Of a DNA stretch of 64,000 nt, positions 8,270 to 16,479 are shown piece after piece; the first letter of the stretch is position 1; each line of letters begins with the position of its first letter. A model generated the notes under the pieces. The model saw only the letters and a list, made by a program, of their open reading frames with translations. It was not told the DNA's origin and did no database searches. Source of the stretch: Pelagibius sp048268885. Lineage in GTDB: Bacteria; Pseudomonadota; Alphaproteobacteria; Kiloniellales; Kiloniellaceae. The stretch lies in contig JBLWUP010000010.1 of the NCBI GenBank assembly GCA_048268885.1, forward strand, positions 1 through 64,000. The letters run 5' to 3'. The translations under genes and the position numbers were made by a program.

Positions 8270-9727
8270 ATGACGCCGAACGATTCCGCTTCCGCCACCA
8301 CCCCTGCCACGGGCACTCCGGCCACGGCCGCCCGCCTGACGTCGCCCTTTCCCTCGCCGCTGCGCTGGGACCCGCTGGGCGCGCTGGTCATGCGGCCCTG
8401 GTACGACCGCCTGGCGGTCAAGCTGGTGCCCCACTGGTTCTTTCCGCTTTCGCGCGCCTGGGCCGCCGCCCTGGAGAGTGGCGAGGACGCGCAGGCCTTT
8501 GCCGCCGCGCTCGGCCTGGACGGCTTTCCCGGCGGCCTCTGCGGCTGGCGCCTGAAGCGCGCCCTGGCCCGCACGCAGGAACTGGCGCGGGTCCACGCCG
8601 GGGCCGATGCCCACTGGCACGATCTCTTCTTCGCCGACGAGGCGCCGCCCGCCGCCGAACTGGTGGCGGCGGAGAGGGCCCGCCGCAAGGCCGCGCACAA
8701 CCTCATGGCCGCCCGGCGGTACTTCCTCTGCATCCGCAAGCAGACGCCGTCGGTCCGCTGGGACCTGCCGGCCCCCGAAGACATGCCGAGCCCGGACTCG
8801 TTGAGCGGCGACGGCGGCACCTGTATCAAACACCCCTCCGGCCCCGGGGGCCTGCCGGCGGTCGAGCAGTCGCACTGGGTCTCCGGCCCCTTCGGGCGGC
8901 AGTGCTGGATCCGCTTTCCCTCGCCGGGCTTGCCGGGCGACACCGCCTGGGCCCAGGTCTACGAGCCCGAGGGCGTGGAGAATCCGCCGACGCTGATCTC
9001 CCTGCACGGTATCTGCATGGAGAGCGAGCATTGGAGCGAGTCGATGGACAGCATCGACATCGTGCCGACGCTGGCGCTGAAGGGCCTGCGCGTGATCCGG
9101 CCGGAAGGCCCCTGGCATGGCCGGCGGCGGCTGGCCGGCACCTTCGGCGGCGAGCCGGCCATGGCGCAGGGGCCGCTCGGGTTTCTTCGGCTGTTTGCCG
9201 CCTGGGGCGCCGAGGTCCCGGTCTACGTCGACTGGGCGCGCAGGCAAAACGGGGGGCAGGGCAGTGGAAACGTCGCCCTCGGCGGGGGCAGCCTGGGCGC
9301 CCTGACCAGCCAGCTGACGGCGGTGGCGGCGACGGACTGGCCGCAGGATCTGCGTCCCGATGCCCTGGTGCTCGTCGCCTGCAGCGGCAGCCTGCACGAC
9401 GTCGCCTTCCAGGGCAGCTTGGCCGCGGCCATCGGCCTGCCGCAGAAGCTGCAGGAAAAGGGCTGGAGCGTGGCCGACATCGACCGCTACCTGCCGCTGA
9501 TGGAGCCGCGCGGCGCGCCGGCCATGGCGCCCGACAGGATCGTCATGGCCCTGGGCGAAGCCGACGACCTGACGCCTTTCGCGGGGGGGCTGGCCTTGGC
9601 CCGGCGCTGGGGCGTGCCGCCGGCGAACCTCTTCCTGCGGCGCCAGGGACACTTCACCGTGGCCTTCGACCTGGGCCGCCGGCCACAGCCCCTGGACCGG
9701 CTGATCGAAATTCTGAAGGCCGGCTAG
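8270..9727 (+). CDS. Alpha/beta hydrolase-fold protein, large
   Basis: 485 aa from the ATG at 8270. The first ~200 residues are a helical extension with no domain I recognise. The hydrolase core begins near residue 205. TLISLHGI (240s) is the oxyanion strand, GGGSLGA with Ser341 is the nucleophile elbow, Asp432/433 follows in GEADDLTPF, and His461 lies in RRQGHFT. No signal peptide. Substrate unknown. Its stop codon overlaps the stop of the converging tetR-type gene by 4 bp. Confidence 0.75.
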   Translation: MTPNDSASATTPATGTPATAARLTSPFPSPLRWDPLGALVMRPWYDRLAVKLVPHWFFPLSRAWAAALESGEDAQAFAAALGLDGFPGGLCGWRLKRALARTQELARVHAGADAHWHDLFFADEAPPAAELVAAERARRKAAHNLMAARRYFLCIRKQTPSVRWDLPAPEDMPSPDSLSGDGGTCIKHPSGPGGLPAVEQSHWVSGPFGRQCWIRFPSPGLPGDTAWAQVYEPEGVENPPTLISLHGICMESEHWSESMDSIDIVPTLALKGLRVIRPEGPWHGRRRLAGTFGGEPAMAQGPLGFLRLFAAWGAEVPVYVDWARRQNGGQGSGNVALGGGSLGALTSQLTAVAATDWPQDLRPDALVLVACSGSLHDVAFQGSLAAAIGLPQKLQEKGWSVADIDRYLPLMEPRGAPAMAPDRIVMALGEADDLTPFAGGLALARRWGVPPANLFLRRQGHFTVAFDLGRRPQPLDRLIEILKAG

Positions 9728-10329
9728 CGTTCCGCCTTGGCGGGCTGGGCGGCCTCGAGCCCCTGGGTCACCAACGACCAGAGCGCATCGAAGTCGCGGT
9801 CGATGTTCGGGTCGCGCCATTCTGGGGCGTGCATGGGGTTGTGGAAGCGGGTGGTCGCCTGGAACAGCGCCTCCGCCGTGCGCCGCGGATCGGCGACGGT
9901 GAACTCGCCGCGCTTGACCCCGTCGGCGATGATTTCCGCGACCTGCGCCACCAGCTCCTCGACATGCGCCTCGACCGCCTCGCGGGCGTCCATGATCATG
10001 CCGTGGTAGGTGGCGAAGAGCTCCGGGTCGTCCAGGATCTTCGACCGCTTGATCGCGAGGAGGGCGTCGAACCAGCGGCGCAGACGCGGCGGCGCCGGGC
10101 TGTCTTCCTCGGCGATGGCCCGCAGCGGTTTGGAGACGCGGTGCAGCCAGCGCGCGGCCACCGCGTCGCGCAGGGCGGCCTTGCTGGGAAAGTGGCGGTA
10201 GATGGAGCCATGGCTGACGTCGAGCGCGCGGGCGACGTCGACCACCGTGGTCTTGCCGGGCCCGTAGCGGCGGAGCACCTGCTCCGCCGCGTCGAGAATC
10301 TGCTCTGTTGTCAGGACCGACTCGTTCAT
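9724..10329 (-). CDS. TetR-family transcriptional regulator
   Basis: A 201-aa protein with a TetR helix-turn-helix at residues about 10-55 (ILDAAEQVLRRYG, VARALDVSHGSIYRHFPSKAALRDA) and an all-helical ligand-binding C-terminal domain. It starts 20 bp after the end of the aldo/keto reductase gene in the same direction, so the two are probably cotranscribed. TetR proteins usually repress their own operon until a small molecule binds. Confidence 0.9.
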   Translation of the reverse strand: MNESVLTTEQILDAAEQVLRRYGPGKTTVVDVARALDVSHGSIYRHFPSKAALRDAVAARWLHRVSKPLRAIAEEDSPAPPRLRRWFDALLAIKRSKILDDPELFATYHGMIMDAREAVEAHVEELVAQVAEIIADGVKRGEFTVADPRRTAEALFQATTRFHNPMHAPEWRDPNIDRDFDALWSLVTQGLEAAQPAKAER

Positions 10330-10349
10330 CTGCCGCTCATGTTCCTGCT

Positions 10350-11351
10350 CTAGGCGCTTGCCGACCTTTCGCTGTCGAGCATGGCCATCTGGGGGGCGGG
10401 GTAGCGTTCGCCTGCCGCCGCGTCCTTGGGCACCGCCCGTTCGATGGCGGCAAGGTCGTCCGCCCTCAGCGTCAGGTCAAGGGCTTCCAGCGATTCCTTG
10501 AACCGGCGCCGGTTGCGGGCACCGATCAGCGGCACGATATCGTCGCCCTGGGCCAGGACCCAGGCGGTGGCGACCTGCGCCGGGGTGGCGCTGCGCTCCC
10601 AGGCGACTTCGCGCAGCGCCTCGACCAGGGCGAGGTTGCGTTCCAGGTTGCCGTCCTGGAAGCGGGGGCTGAAGGCGCGGAAGTCGCGGGCGCCCTTCGG
10701 GCCCTGCCAGTTGCCGCTCAGGAGGCCGCGGGACAGCACGCCGTAGGCGGTGACGGAAATGCCCAGCTCGCGGCAGAGCGGCAGGATCTCCTGCTCGATG
10801 CCGCGCGACAGCAGCGAGTATTCGATCTGCAGGTCGCTGATCGGATGGACCGCCGCGGCCCGCCGGATGGTCTCCGGCCCGACCTCGGAAAGGCCGATGT
10901 AGCGCACGTAGCCGGCCTCCACCATCTCGGCGATGGCGCCGATGGTGTCCTCGATGGGCACGGCGGGGTCCAGGCGCGACGGGCGGTAGATGTCGATGTG
11001 GTCGCGCCCCAGGCGCTGCAGGGAGTAGGTGAGGAAGTTCTTCACCGCCGCTGGGCGGGAATCGTAGCCGGACCAGCCGCCCGCCGGGTCGCGCAGGGCG
11101 CCGAACTTCACGCTGACCAGGGCGTTGTCGCCGTCGCGCTGCTTCAGAGCCTCGCCGATCAGCAGTTCGTTGTGGCCCATGCCGTAGAAGTCGCCGGTGT
11201 CCAGCAGGGTGACGCCGGCCTCCAGGGCGGCATGGATGGTGGCGATCCCCTCCTCACGGTCGGACGGGCCGTACATGCCGGACATGGCCATGCAGCCGAG
11301 GCCGGCGCGGGAAATCAGGGGGCCTTGGGTGCCGAGTTTCACGTTTTGCAT
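10350..11351 (-). CDS. Aldo/keto reductase
   Basis: A 333-aa TIM-barrel oxidoreductase. The catalytic Asp and Tyr are in LLDTGDFYGMGHNE and the Lys is in VSVKFG. LIGARNRRRFKESLEAL is the usual NADPH-binding end. The fourth member of the catalytic tetrad, normally His in a YxxHRxDP motif, is replaced: the sequence is YRPSRLDP, with Ser at that position. Similar YRPxRLDP variants form a known branch, so the enzyme need not be dead, but its chemistry may differ. The ATG is preceded by GGAG. The first gene of a two-gene unit with the TetR regulator. Confidence 0.9.
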   Translation of the reverse strand: MQNVKLGTQGPLISRAGLGCMAMSGMYGPSDREEGIATIHAALEAGVTLLDTGDFYGMGHNELLIGEALKQRDGDNALVSVKFGALRDPAGGWSGYDSRPAAVKNFLTYSLQRLGRDHIDIYRPSRLDPAVPIEDTIGAIAEMVEAGYVRYIGLSEVGPETIRRAAAVHPISDLQIEYSLLSRGIEQEILPLCRELGISVTAYGVLSRGLLSGNWQGPKGARDFRAFSPRFQDGNLERNLALVEALREVAWERSATPAQVATAWVLAQGDDIVPLIGARNRRRFKESLEALDLTLRADDLAAIERAVPKDAAAGERYPAPQMAMLDSERSASA

Positions 11352-11534
11352 CTGCGTGAGCTCCAGATTTGGGGGGAAATGGCAGTTTTCCGGGGAAAAG
11401 CCCCCGGTGAGGTTTCAATATGCCCATTGAATGACAAAAAACAATATCTGTCACTACATTTTTCTCAATGTCCTGTGAAGCTCGGAGTCCGCTTGGCCTT
11501 GCGCGCTCCCGGCGGCCCCCTATATTCCGGCCTT

Positions 11535-12677
11535 ATGAACGCGTCAGAGCCCACGAACTCATTAGGCATCGCCAAGCCGGCGGGGGAGACCCGCGTGGTG
11601 GTGGCCATGTCGGGCGGGGTGGATTCCTCGGTCACGGCAGCGCTGCTGCACGCCCAGGGCTACGATGTGGTGGGCATCACCCTGCAGCTCTACGACCACG
11701 GCATGGCCCTGGCCAAGAAGGGCGCCTGCTGCGCCGGCCAGGACATCTACGACGCCCGCCAGGTGGCCGAGCGCCTGGGCATCCCACACTACGTGCTGGA
11801 CTACGAGAGCCGCTTTCGCGAGTCGGTGATCGAGGACTTCGCCGACAGCTACCTGCGCGGCGAGACGCCGATCCCCTGCGTCAGCTGCAACCAGACGGTC
11901 AAGTTCCGCGACCTGCTGGCCACGGCCCGCGACCTGGGCGCCGACTGTCTCGCCACCGGCCACTACGTTCAGCGCCAGGTGGGCGCGGGCGGGGCGGAAC
12001 TGCACCGCGCCGTCGACCCGAAGCGCGACCAGAGCTATTTCCTCTTCGCCACGACGCGCGAACAGCTCGACTTCCTGCGCTTCCCGCTGGGCGGCCTGGA
12101 GAAGGACAAGGTGCGCGAAGAGGCCGAGCGCTTCGGCCTCGTCGTCGCCGACAAGCCCGACAGCCAGGACATCTGCTTCGTGCCCCAGGGTTCCTACGCG
12201 GACGTCGTGCAGAAGCTGCGCCCCGGCGCCGCCGACCCCGGCGACATCGTGCACCTCGACGGGCGCGTCATGGGGCGCCACGAGGGCATCATCCATTACA
12301 CCATTGGCCAGCGCCGCGGCCTCGGCGTCGGCGGCGAAGCGGAGCCGCTGTTCGTCGTGCGCCTGGAGCCGGAGGCGCGGCGCGTCATCGTCGGCCCGAA
12401 GTCGGCGCTGGCGCGCGACCGCGTCATCCTGCGCGACCTCAACTGGCTGGAGGCGGGCGAGATTCCGCTGGAAGGCCGCCGCGTCCAGGTCAAGCTGCGC
12501 TCGGTCAGCGCGCCGGCGGCGGCGACGCTCTTTGCCCGACTGAACGGCAGTGCGGAAGTGGTCTTGGATGATCCCCAGTTCGGCGTCTCGCCGGGCCAGG
12601 CCGCGGTATGCTATGACGGCAGCCGGGTCCTGGGCGGCGGCTGGATCGCCGCGGCGGAAAGCCGTCTCGCCGCCTGA
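11535..12677 (+). CDS. mnmA: tRNA-specific 2-thiouridylase
   Basis: 380 aa. The enzyme makes 2-thiouridine at position 34 of Lys, Glu and Gln tRNAs using ATP and persulfide sulfur. The PP-loop SGGVDSSV is at residues 26-33. The two catalytic cysteines are Cys118 in CNQTVKF and Cys214 in SQDICFV; Cys115 lies beside the first. The start at 11535 gives the expected length; the frame is open far upstream but that stretch is antisense to the aldo/keto reductase. The spacer before it (about 11380-11480) is AT-rich and divergent with that gene. The cysteine desulfurases at 3050-5389 are possible sulfur donors. Confidence 0.95.
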   Translation: MNASEPTNSLGIAKPAGETRVVVAMSGGVDSSVTAALLHAQGYDVVGITLQLYDHGMALAKKGACCAGQDIYDARQVAERLGIPHYVLDYESRFRESVIEDFADSYLRGETPIPCVSCNQTVKFRDLLATARDLGADCLATGHYVQRQVGAGGAELHRAVDPKRDQSYFLFATTREQLDFLRFPLGGLEKDKVREEAERFGLVVADKPDSQDICFVPQGSYADVVQKLRPGAADPGDIVHLDGRVMGRHEGIIHYTIGQRRGLGVGGEAEPLFVVRLEPEARRVIVGPKSALARDRVILRDLNWLEAGEIPLEGRRVQVKLRSVSAPAAATLFARLNGSAEVVLDDPQFGVSPGQAAVCYDGSRVLGGGWIAAAESRLAA

Positions 12678-12708
12678 ACGGCGCCAGCGCTTACTCTTTC
12701 TCGCAAAA

Positions 12709-12744
12709 AAAGAAAACCCGGCGGAAGTTGACCTCCCGCCGGGT
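12709..12744 (-). terminator. Rho-independent terminator of the molybdenum hydroxylase operon
   Basis: Arms ACCCGGCGG (12716-12724) and CCGCCGGGT (12736-12744) form a 9-bp GC-rich stem. Read on the minus strand the hairpin is followed by a run of thymines interrupted once (TTTTCTTTTTTT). It sits between the ends of mnmA and the converging dehydrogenase subunit gene. Confidence 0.85.
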
Positions 12745-12758
12745 GTCTCGGTTTGCTT

Positions 12759-15095
12759 CTATGCCCTCAACTGCGCGCCGATCGGCAGGTCGCGGATGCG
12801 CTTGCCCGAGGCGTTGAAGATGGCGTTGGCCAGCGCCGGCAGGAAAGGCGGCACCGCCGGTTCGCCGACGCCCGTCGCGTGCACCGAGAAGGGATGCGCC
12901 ACGATGTGGGCGTGGACGACTTCCGGGAAGTTGCTGGCGCGCACCATCTCGTAGTCGTGGAAGTTGCTCTCCTGCACCGCGCCGTTTTCCAGCGTGATGC
13001 CGCTGTAGAGCGCCGCCGTCATGCCGTAGACGCAGGCGCCCTGCAGCTGTGAGCGCACCCGCTCCGGATTGGCGACGAAGCCGCAGTCGATCGCCACGTG
13101 CACCTCCGGCACGCTGAGGTTCCCCTCGCCGTCGACCTTGGCGCGCACCACGGTCGCGATGTAGCTGACGAAGCTGCGGTGCGCGGCAATGCCCAAGGCT
13201 TCGCCGGCCGGCAGTTCGCGGCCCCAGCCGGCCTTGGCGGCGGCCAACTCGATGACGCTGCGCAGCCGCCCGGTGTCGAAGGGGAAGTGCTCGTAGGGCT
13301 CGCCATTGTTCCAGAACTCCTGCGGCAGCCCGGCGGTCTGCCAGTCCAGCTGGCGCGGCGCGCCGATCATTTCCAGCAGGAAGTCCTTCTGGTCGCGGCC
13401 CAGTTCCGCAGCCAGCTCCGCCGTGATCGACTGCACGGCGAAGGCCCGCGGAATGTTGGAGACCGAGCGGTACCAGCCGACCCGGGTGTGGGCGTAGGCC
13501 TTGCACTGCTCGGCGCGGACGTTCGGCAGGTCGTAGGGCAGATCCTCCAGCCCCATGCCGATCTCCACCGGATGCTGCACGCCCTCGTCCGGCGCGAAGG
13601 TGGAGAGGAAGGAGGTCGCCGCGCTGCGGTGACGCCAGGCGACGGGCTTGTCGTCGGCATCGAGCCCGATGTCGATCTTCTCCACCGAGGTGGTGTGGTA
13701 GAAGCTGTGCCGGATGTCGTCCTCGCGCGTCCACTGCACGCGCACCGGGGCGCCGATCTCACGCGACAGGTAGGCCGCCTCGATGGCGAAGTCGCACTTC
13801 GACTTGCGCCCGAAGCCGCCGCCCAGCAGCGTGACGTTCACCTTCACGTCGTCCTCTTTCATCCCGAGGAAGTCGGCGATGTCGAGGCGGGCGCCGTAAG
13901 GGCTCTGCAGGCAGGCCCAGACCTCGCACTTGCCGTCCGCCACCGAGGCGACCGCCGCCGGCGGCTCCATGGGCGCATGGGCCATGTGGGCCTGGTAGTA
14001 CTCGCGGCTGAAGACCCGCGCCGCGCCGGCCAGCGCGGCTTCGGCATCGCCCTGGTTGCGCACCGGGGCTCCGGGGGCATTGGCGGAGGCGCGCAGCGCC
14101 TGCTCCTGCTCGGCCGTGCTGGCGCTGCCCTGCGGGCCGTCGTCCCACGCGATCTCCAGCGCGTCTCGGCCCTGGATCGCGGCCCAGGTGGTGCGGGCGA
14201 CCACCGCCACGCCGCCCAGCGGCTTGAACTTGGCGCCCAGGCCGCTGCCGGGTACCTCCATCACCTGCTCGACGCCGGGCACGGCCAGCGCCGCCGTGGC
14301 GTCGAAGGATTTCACCTTGCCGCCGACCACCGGCGGGCGGGCGATGACCGCGGTCTTCATGCCGGGCAGCATCACGTCCGCGCCGTAGACCGCCTTGCCG
14401 GTGGTGATGTCGTGCAGGTCGTAGATCTGCACGGCGCCCTTGCCGATGTAGCGGAATTCCTTCTCGTCCTTGTGGCGCAGGCTTTCGCGCGGCGGTGTCG
14501 GCAGGCCCATGGCCGCTTCGGCGAGGTCGCCGTAGCCGAGGCGCAGGCCGAGGCTCTTGTGCACCACCTCGTGGCCGATGGCCTCGACGTCGTTCACGTC
14601 GGCGTTCCACTGCTTGGCGGCGGCTTCCTCCAGCATGCGGCGCACCGCGGCGCCGATGTCGCGGGCCGGCTGGATATGGTGGCGCAGGCTGCGCGAGCCG
14701 TCGGTGTCCTGGTTGCCGTACTTCTTCTCGTCGCCCTCGGCCTGGACGATCCTCACACGGTCCCAGTCGGCTTCCATCTCGTCGGCGATGACCATGGGGA
14801 TGGAGGTGCGCGAGCCGGTGCCCATCTCGGAGCGATGGGCGACGATGGTCACCGTGCCGTCCGGATCGATGGCGACGAAGATGTGGGGGTCGTTGACCAC
14901 GCCGTTGGGCATGGACTCGCCCCCGTGGGGGTAGGGCTCGAAGGCTTCGGCCTTTCCGGCGGGCAGGAACTGCAGGGCGACGACGAGGCCGACGCTGCCT
15001 TTCAGGAAGCCGCGGCGGCTGACGTTTTCGATGATGGTGCGGCCGGCCTGCGTTTGCGGGGCGGCGGACTTGCGGGGGTCAAGATAGGCAAGCAT
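12759..15095 (-). CDS. Molybdopterin-binding dehydrogenase large subunit (isoquinoline 1-oxidoreductase beta-like)
   Basis: A 778-aa xanthine dehydrogenase-family large subunit. It carries a twin-arginine-like leader (SRRGFLKG at residues 27-34, then a hydrophobic stretch), which suggests export of the folded enzyme to the periplasm. Family motifs include GAYVADVMLPG-like sequence near residue 240, LLGGGFGRK near 425 and the C-terminal GVGEPAVPPFLPALANA. Partner of the 2Fe-2S subunit encoded 4 bp upstream. This family hydroxylates N-heterocycles or oxidises aldehydes; the substrate here is unknown. A dedicated cytochrome or cofactor-insertion protein is not adjacent. Confidence 0.9.
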   Translation of the reverse strand: MLAYLDPRKSAAPQTQAGRTIIENVSRRGFLKGSVGLVVALQFLPAGKAEAFEPYPHGGESMPNGVVNDPHIFVAIDPDGTVTIVAHRSEMGTGSRTSIPMVIADEMEADWDRVRIVQAEGDEKKYGNQDTDGSRSLRHHIQPARDIGAAVRRMLEEAAAKQWNADVNDVEAIGHEVVHKSLGLRLGYGDLAEAAMGLPTPPRESLRHKDEKEFRYIGKGAVQIYDLHDITTGKAVYGADVMLPGMKTAVIARPPVVGGKVKSFDATAALAVPGVEQVMEVPGSGLGAKFKPLGGVAVVARTTWAAIQGRDALEIAWDDGPQGSASTAEQEQALRASANAPGAPVRNQGDAEAALAGAARVFSREYYQAHMAHAPMEPPAAVASVADGKCEVWACLQSPYGARLDIADFLGMKEDDVKVNVTLLGGGFGRKSKCDFAIEAAYLSREIGAPVRVQWTREDDIRHSFYHTTSVEKIDIGLDADDKPVAWRHRSAATSFLSTFAPDEGVQHPVEIGMGLEDLPYDLPNVRAEQCKAYAHTRVGWYRSVSNIPRAFAVQSITAELAAELGRDQKDFLLEMIGAPRQLDWQTAGLPQEFWNNGEPYEHFPFDTGRLRSVIELAAAKAGWGRELPAGEALGIAAHRSFVSYIATVVRAKVDGEGNLSVPEVHVAIDCGFVANPERVRSQLQGACVYGMTAALYSGITLENGAVQESNFHDYEMVRASNFPEVVHAHIVAHPFSVHATGVGEPAVPPFLPALANAIFNASGKRIRDLPIGAQLRA

Positions 15096-15099
15096 GGCT

Positions 15100-15552
15100 T
15101 CAAGCTCCCGTGGCGGCGAGTCGGACGGCGTTGACGATCCGCTGGTAGCAGCCGCAGCGGCAGATGTTGCCGCGCATGCCGGCGAGGATCTCTGCGTCGC
15201 TGGGGTTGGGGTTCTCCGCCAGCAGCGCCGAGGCCTGCATGATCTGGCCGGACTGGCAGAAGCCGCACTGCGGCACGTTGGCGTCGCGCCAGGCGGCCTG
15301 GACCGGATGGCTGCCGTCGGGCGAGAGGCCCTCGATGGTGGTGACCTCGGCGCCTTCCGCCTCGCCCACCGTGGCGAGGCAGCCGCGTACGGCCTTGCCG
15401 TCGAGGTGCACCGTGCAGGACCCGCAGAGGCCCGTGCCGCAGCCGTACTTCGTGCCGTTGAGGCTTAGCTCGTCGCGCAGGTACCAGAGCAGCGGCGTGC
15501 TGGGATCGCCGTCGAAGCTCTGCTCGACGCCGTTGACCTTGAGACTGACCAT
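15100..15552 (-). CDS. (2Fe-2S) subunit of molybdenum hydroxylase (isoquinoline 1-oxidoreductase alpha-like)
   Basis: 150 aa from the ATG at 15552, which has GGGAGG just upstream; the long open frame beyond it is noncoding. The N-terminal plant-type ferredoxin domain has Cys38, Cys43, Cys46 and Cys58. The C-terminal helical domain has Cys96, Cys99, Cys131 and Cys133 (QCGFCQSGQ, NICRCGCYQRI). The two clusters relay electrons from the molybdopterin subunit. The subunit has no signal peptide and would have to be exported with its Tat-tagged partner. Confidence 0.93.
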   Translation of the reverse strand: MVSLKVNGVEQSFDGDPSTPLLWYLRDELSLNGTKYGCGTGLCGSCTVHLDGKAVRGCLATVGEAEGAEVTTIEGLSPDGSHPVQAAWRDANVPQCGFCQSGQIMQASALLAENPNPSDAEILAGMRGNICRCGCYQRIVNAVRLAATGA

Positions 15553-15955
15553 GTGATGCCTCCCAAATCCGTGTTTTTTGAATTCATTGTGGCGTCCGGC
15601 CCCAATGAACGGAGGGGGAAGCCGGACGGGAAACGGATGCTTTGGAAATGACCTGTGGGTAAGGGCGCTTCTCTCAAGGAAGCTTGCCTTTTTCGCATAG
15701 TCGTCAAGGCTATGGCTCTCGTCAATTCGTCTAATGTGCGCAAAAGGAGCTCGCCCCAGGTGGACCCGCTGAGCGCGTCCGGTAAGGGAATTCCGCAAGT
15801 GGACCGGGCAGCGGACCGCCTGACGGCTCGCGGGAAGGGGCCGCTTTATGCTATGAAATCCGTCCCGCCGCCCAGGCGCAGGGCGCGATAACTGGACCCG
15901 GCCGAATTCCACTTAGGTGTTCGACCGGGCATGTCTCCGGAGGAAGCCGCCGGTC
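15553..15955. other. Divergent intergenic region (403 bp)
   Basis: Lies between the molybdenum hydroxylase operon (leftward) and the SCP2 gene (rightward) and must hold both promoters. Base composition is less GC-rich around 15570-15740. No convincing gene, operator or -35/-10 pair was found. Confidence 0.4.
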
Positions 15956-16276
15956 ATGTCTCTCGACTCCCTCACTGACCAGTTGAAATCCCAGGCGGCG
16001 GTGAACCCGCCGCTGGGCTACCGCGTGATGTTCGATCTCGGCGACGATGGCGTTTTGCTGTGGGACGGCACCGTCACCCCGGCGGAGATCGGCGTGCCCG
16101 CGGCTTCCGAGGCCGGCGAGGCGGAGGCCGACACCGTGCTGCGCCTTTCCCTCGACGACATGGGCAAGCTGCTCTCCGGCACCCTGGACCCGACGCTGGC
16201 CTACATGACCGGCAAGCTGAAGGTCAGCGGCTCCACCGGCGTGGCGATGAAGCTCGCGGCGATGCTGGGGGACTGA
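15956..16276 (+). CDS. SCP2 sterol-carrier-domain protein
   Basis: A 106-aa single-domain SCP2-like protein starting at the ATG at 15956, preceded by GGAGGAAG. The end of the fold (LSGTLDPTLAYMTGKLKVSG) is the most recognisable part: a helix followed by the G-K-L-K-x-x-G strand. Stand-alone SCP2 proteins bind lipids or acyl-CoA in the cytoplasm. Partner unknown. It converges on the radical SAM gene, with a palindromic repeat element between them. Confidence 0.85.
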   Translation: MSLDSLTDQLKSQAAVNPPLGYRVMFDLGDDGVLLWDGTVTPAEIGVPAASEAGEAEADTVLRLSLDDMGKLLSGTLDPTLAYMTGKLKVSGSTGVAMKLAAMLGD

Positions 16277-16310
16277 GGCTCGCAGCGTTCTTTGCTCTGC
16301 CGACGCCGTT

Positions 16311-16475
16311 CCCCCTCACCCAGCTTCGGCTAGGCTCGTTCCACTCGCCAAGCCTGCACAACCCTCTCCCACCAGGGGAGAGGAATACGGTTTCTGGACG
16401 TGAAGGGATTTCCCTCTCCCCTCGCGGGAGAGGGAGGGGCCCGCCCAAGGTCTCTTGGGTGGGAGGGTGAGGGGG
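16311..16475. repeat. REP-like composite palindromic element (165 bp)
   Basis: Bounded by an 11-bp inverted repeat, CCCCCTCACCC (16311-16321) and GGGTGAGGGGG (16465-16475). Inside are two more hairpins, each with CCTCTCCC pairing with GGGAGAGG. No open reading frame of interest crosses it. The structure resembles the intergenic palindromic repeats that occur many times in alphaproteobacterial genomes. Located between two converging gene ends, where it could also stop transcription. Confidence 0.65.
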
Positions 16476-16479
16476 CGGT

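Noticed and set aside
10308..11534. Long N-terminal extension of mnmA
   Set aside because: This stretch is the antisense shadow of the aldo/keto reductase gene. The MnmA family length fits the ATG at 11535.
13098..15134. 678-codon open frame on the plus strand opposite the molybdenum hydroxylase
   Set aside because: Antisense frame of a high-GC gene. The minus-strand product has clear family motifs; this one has none.
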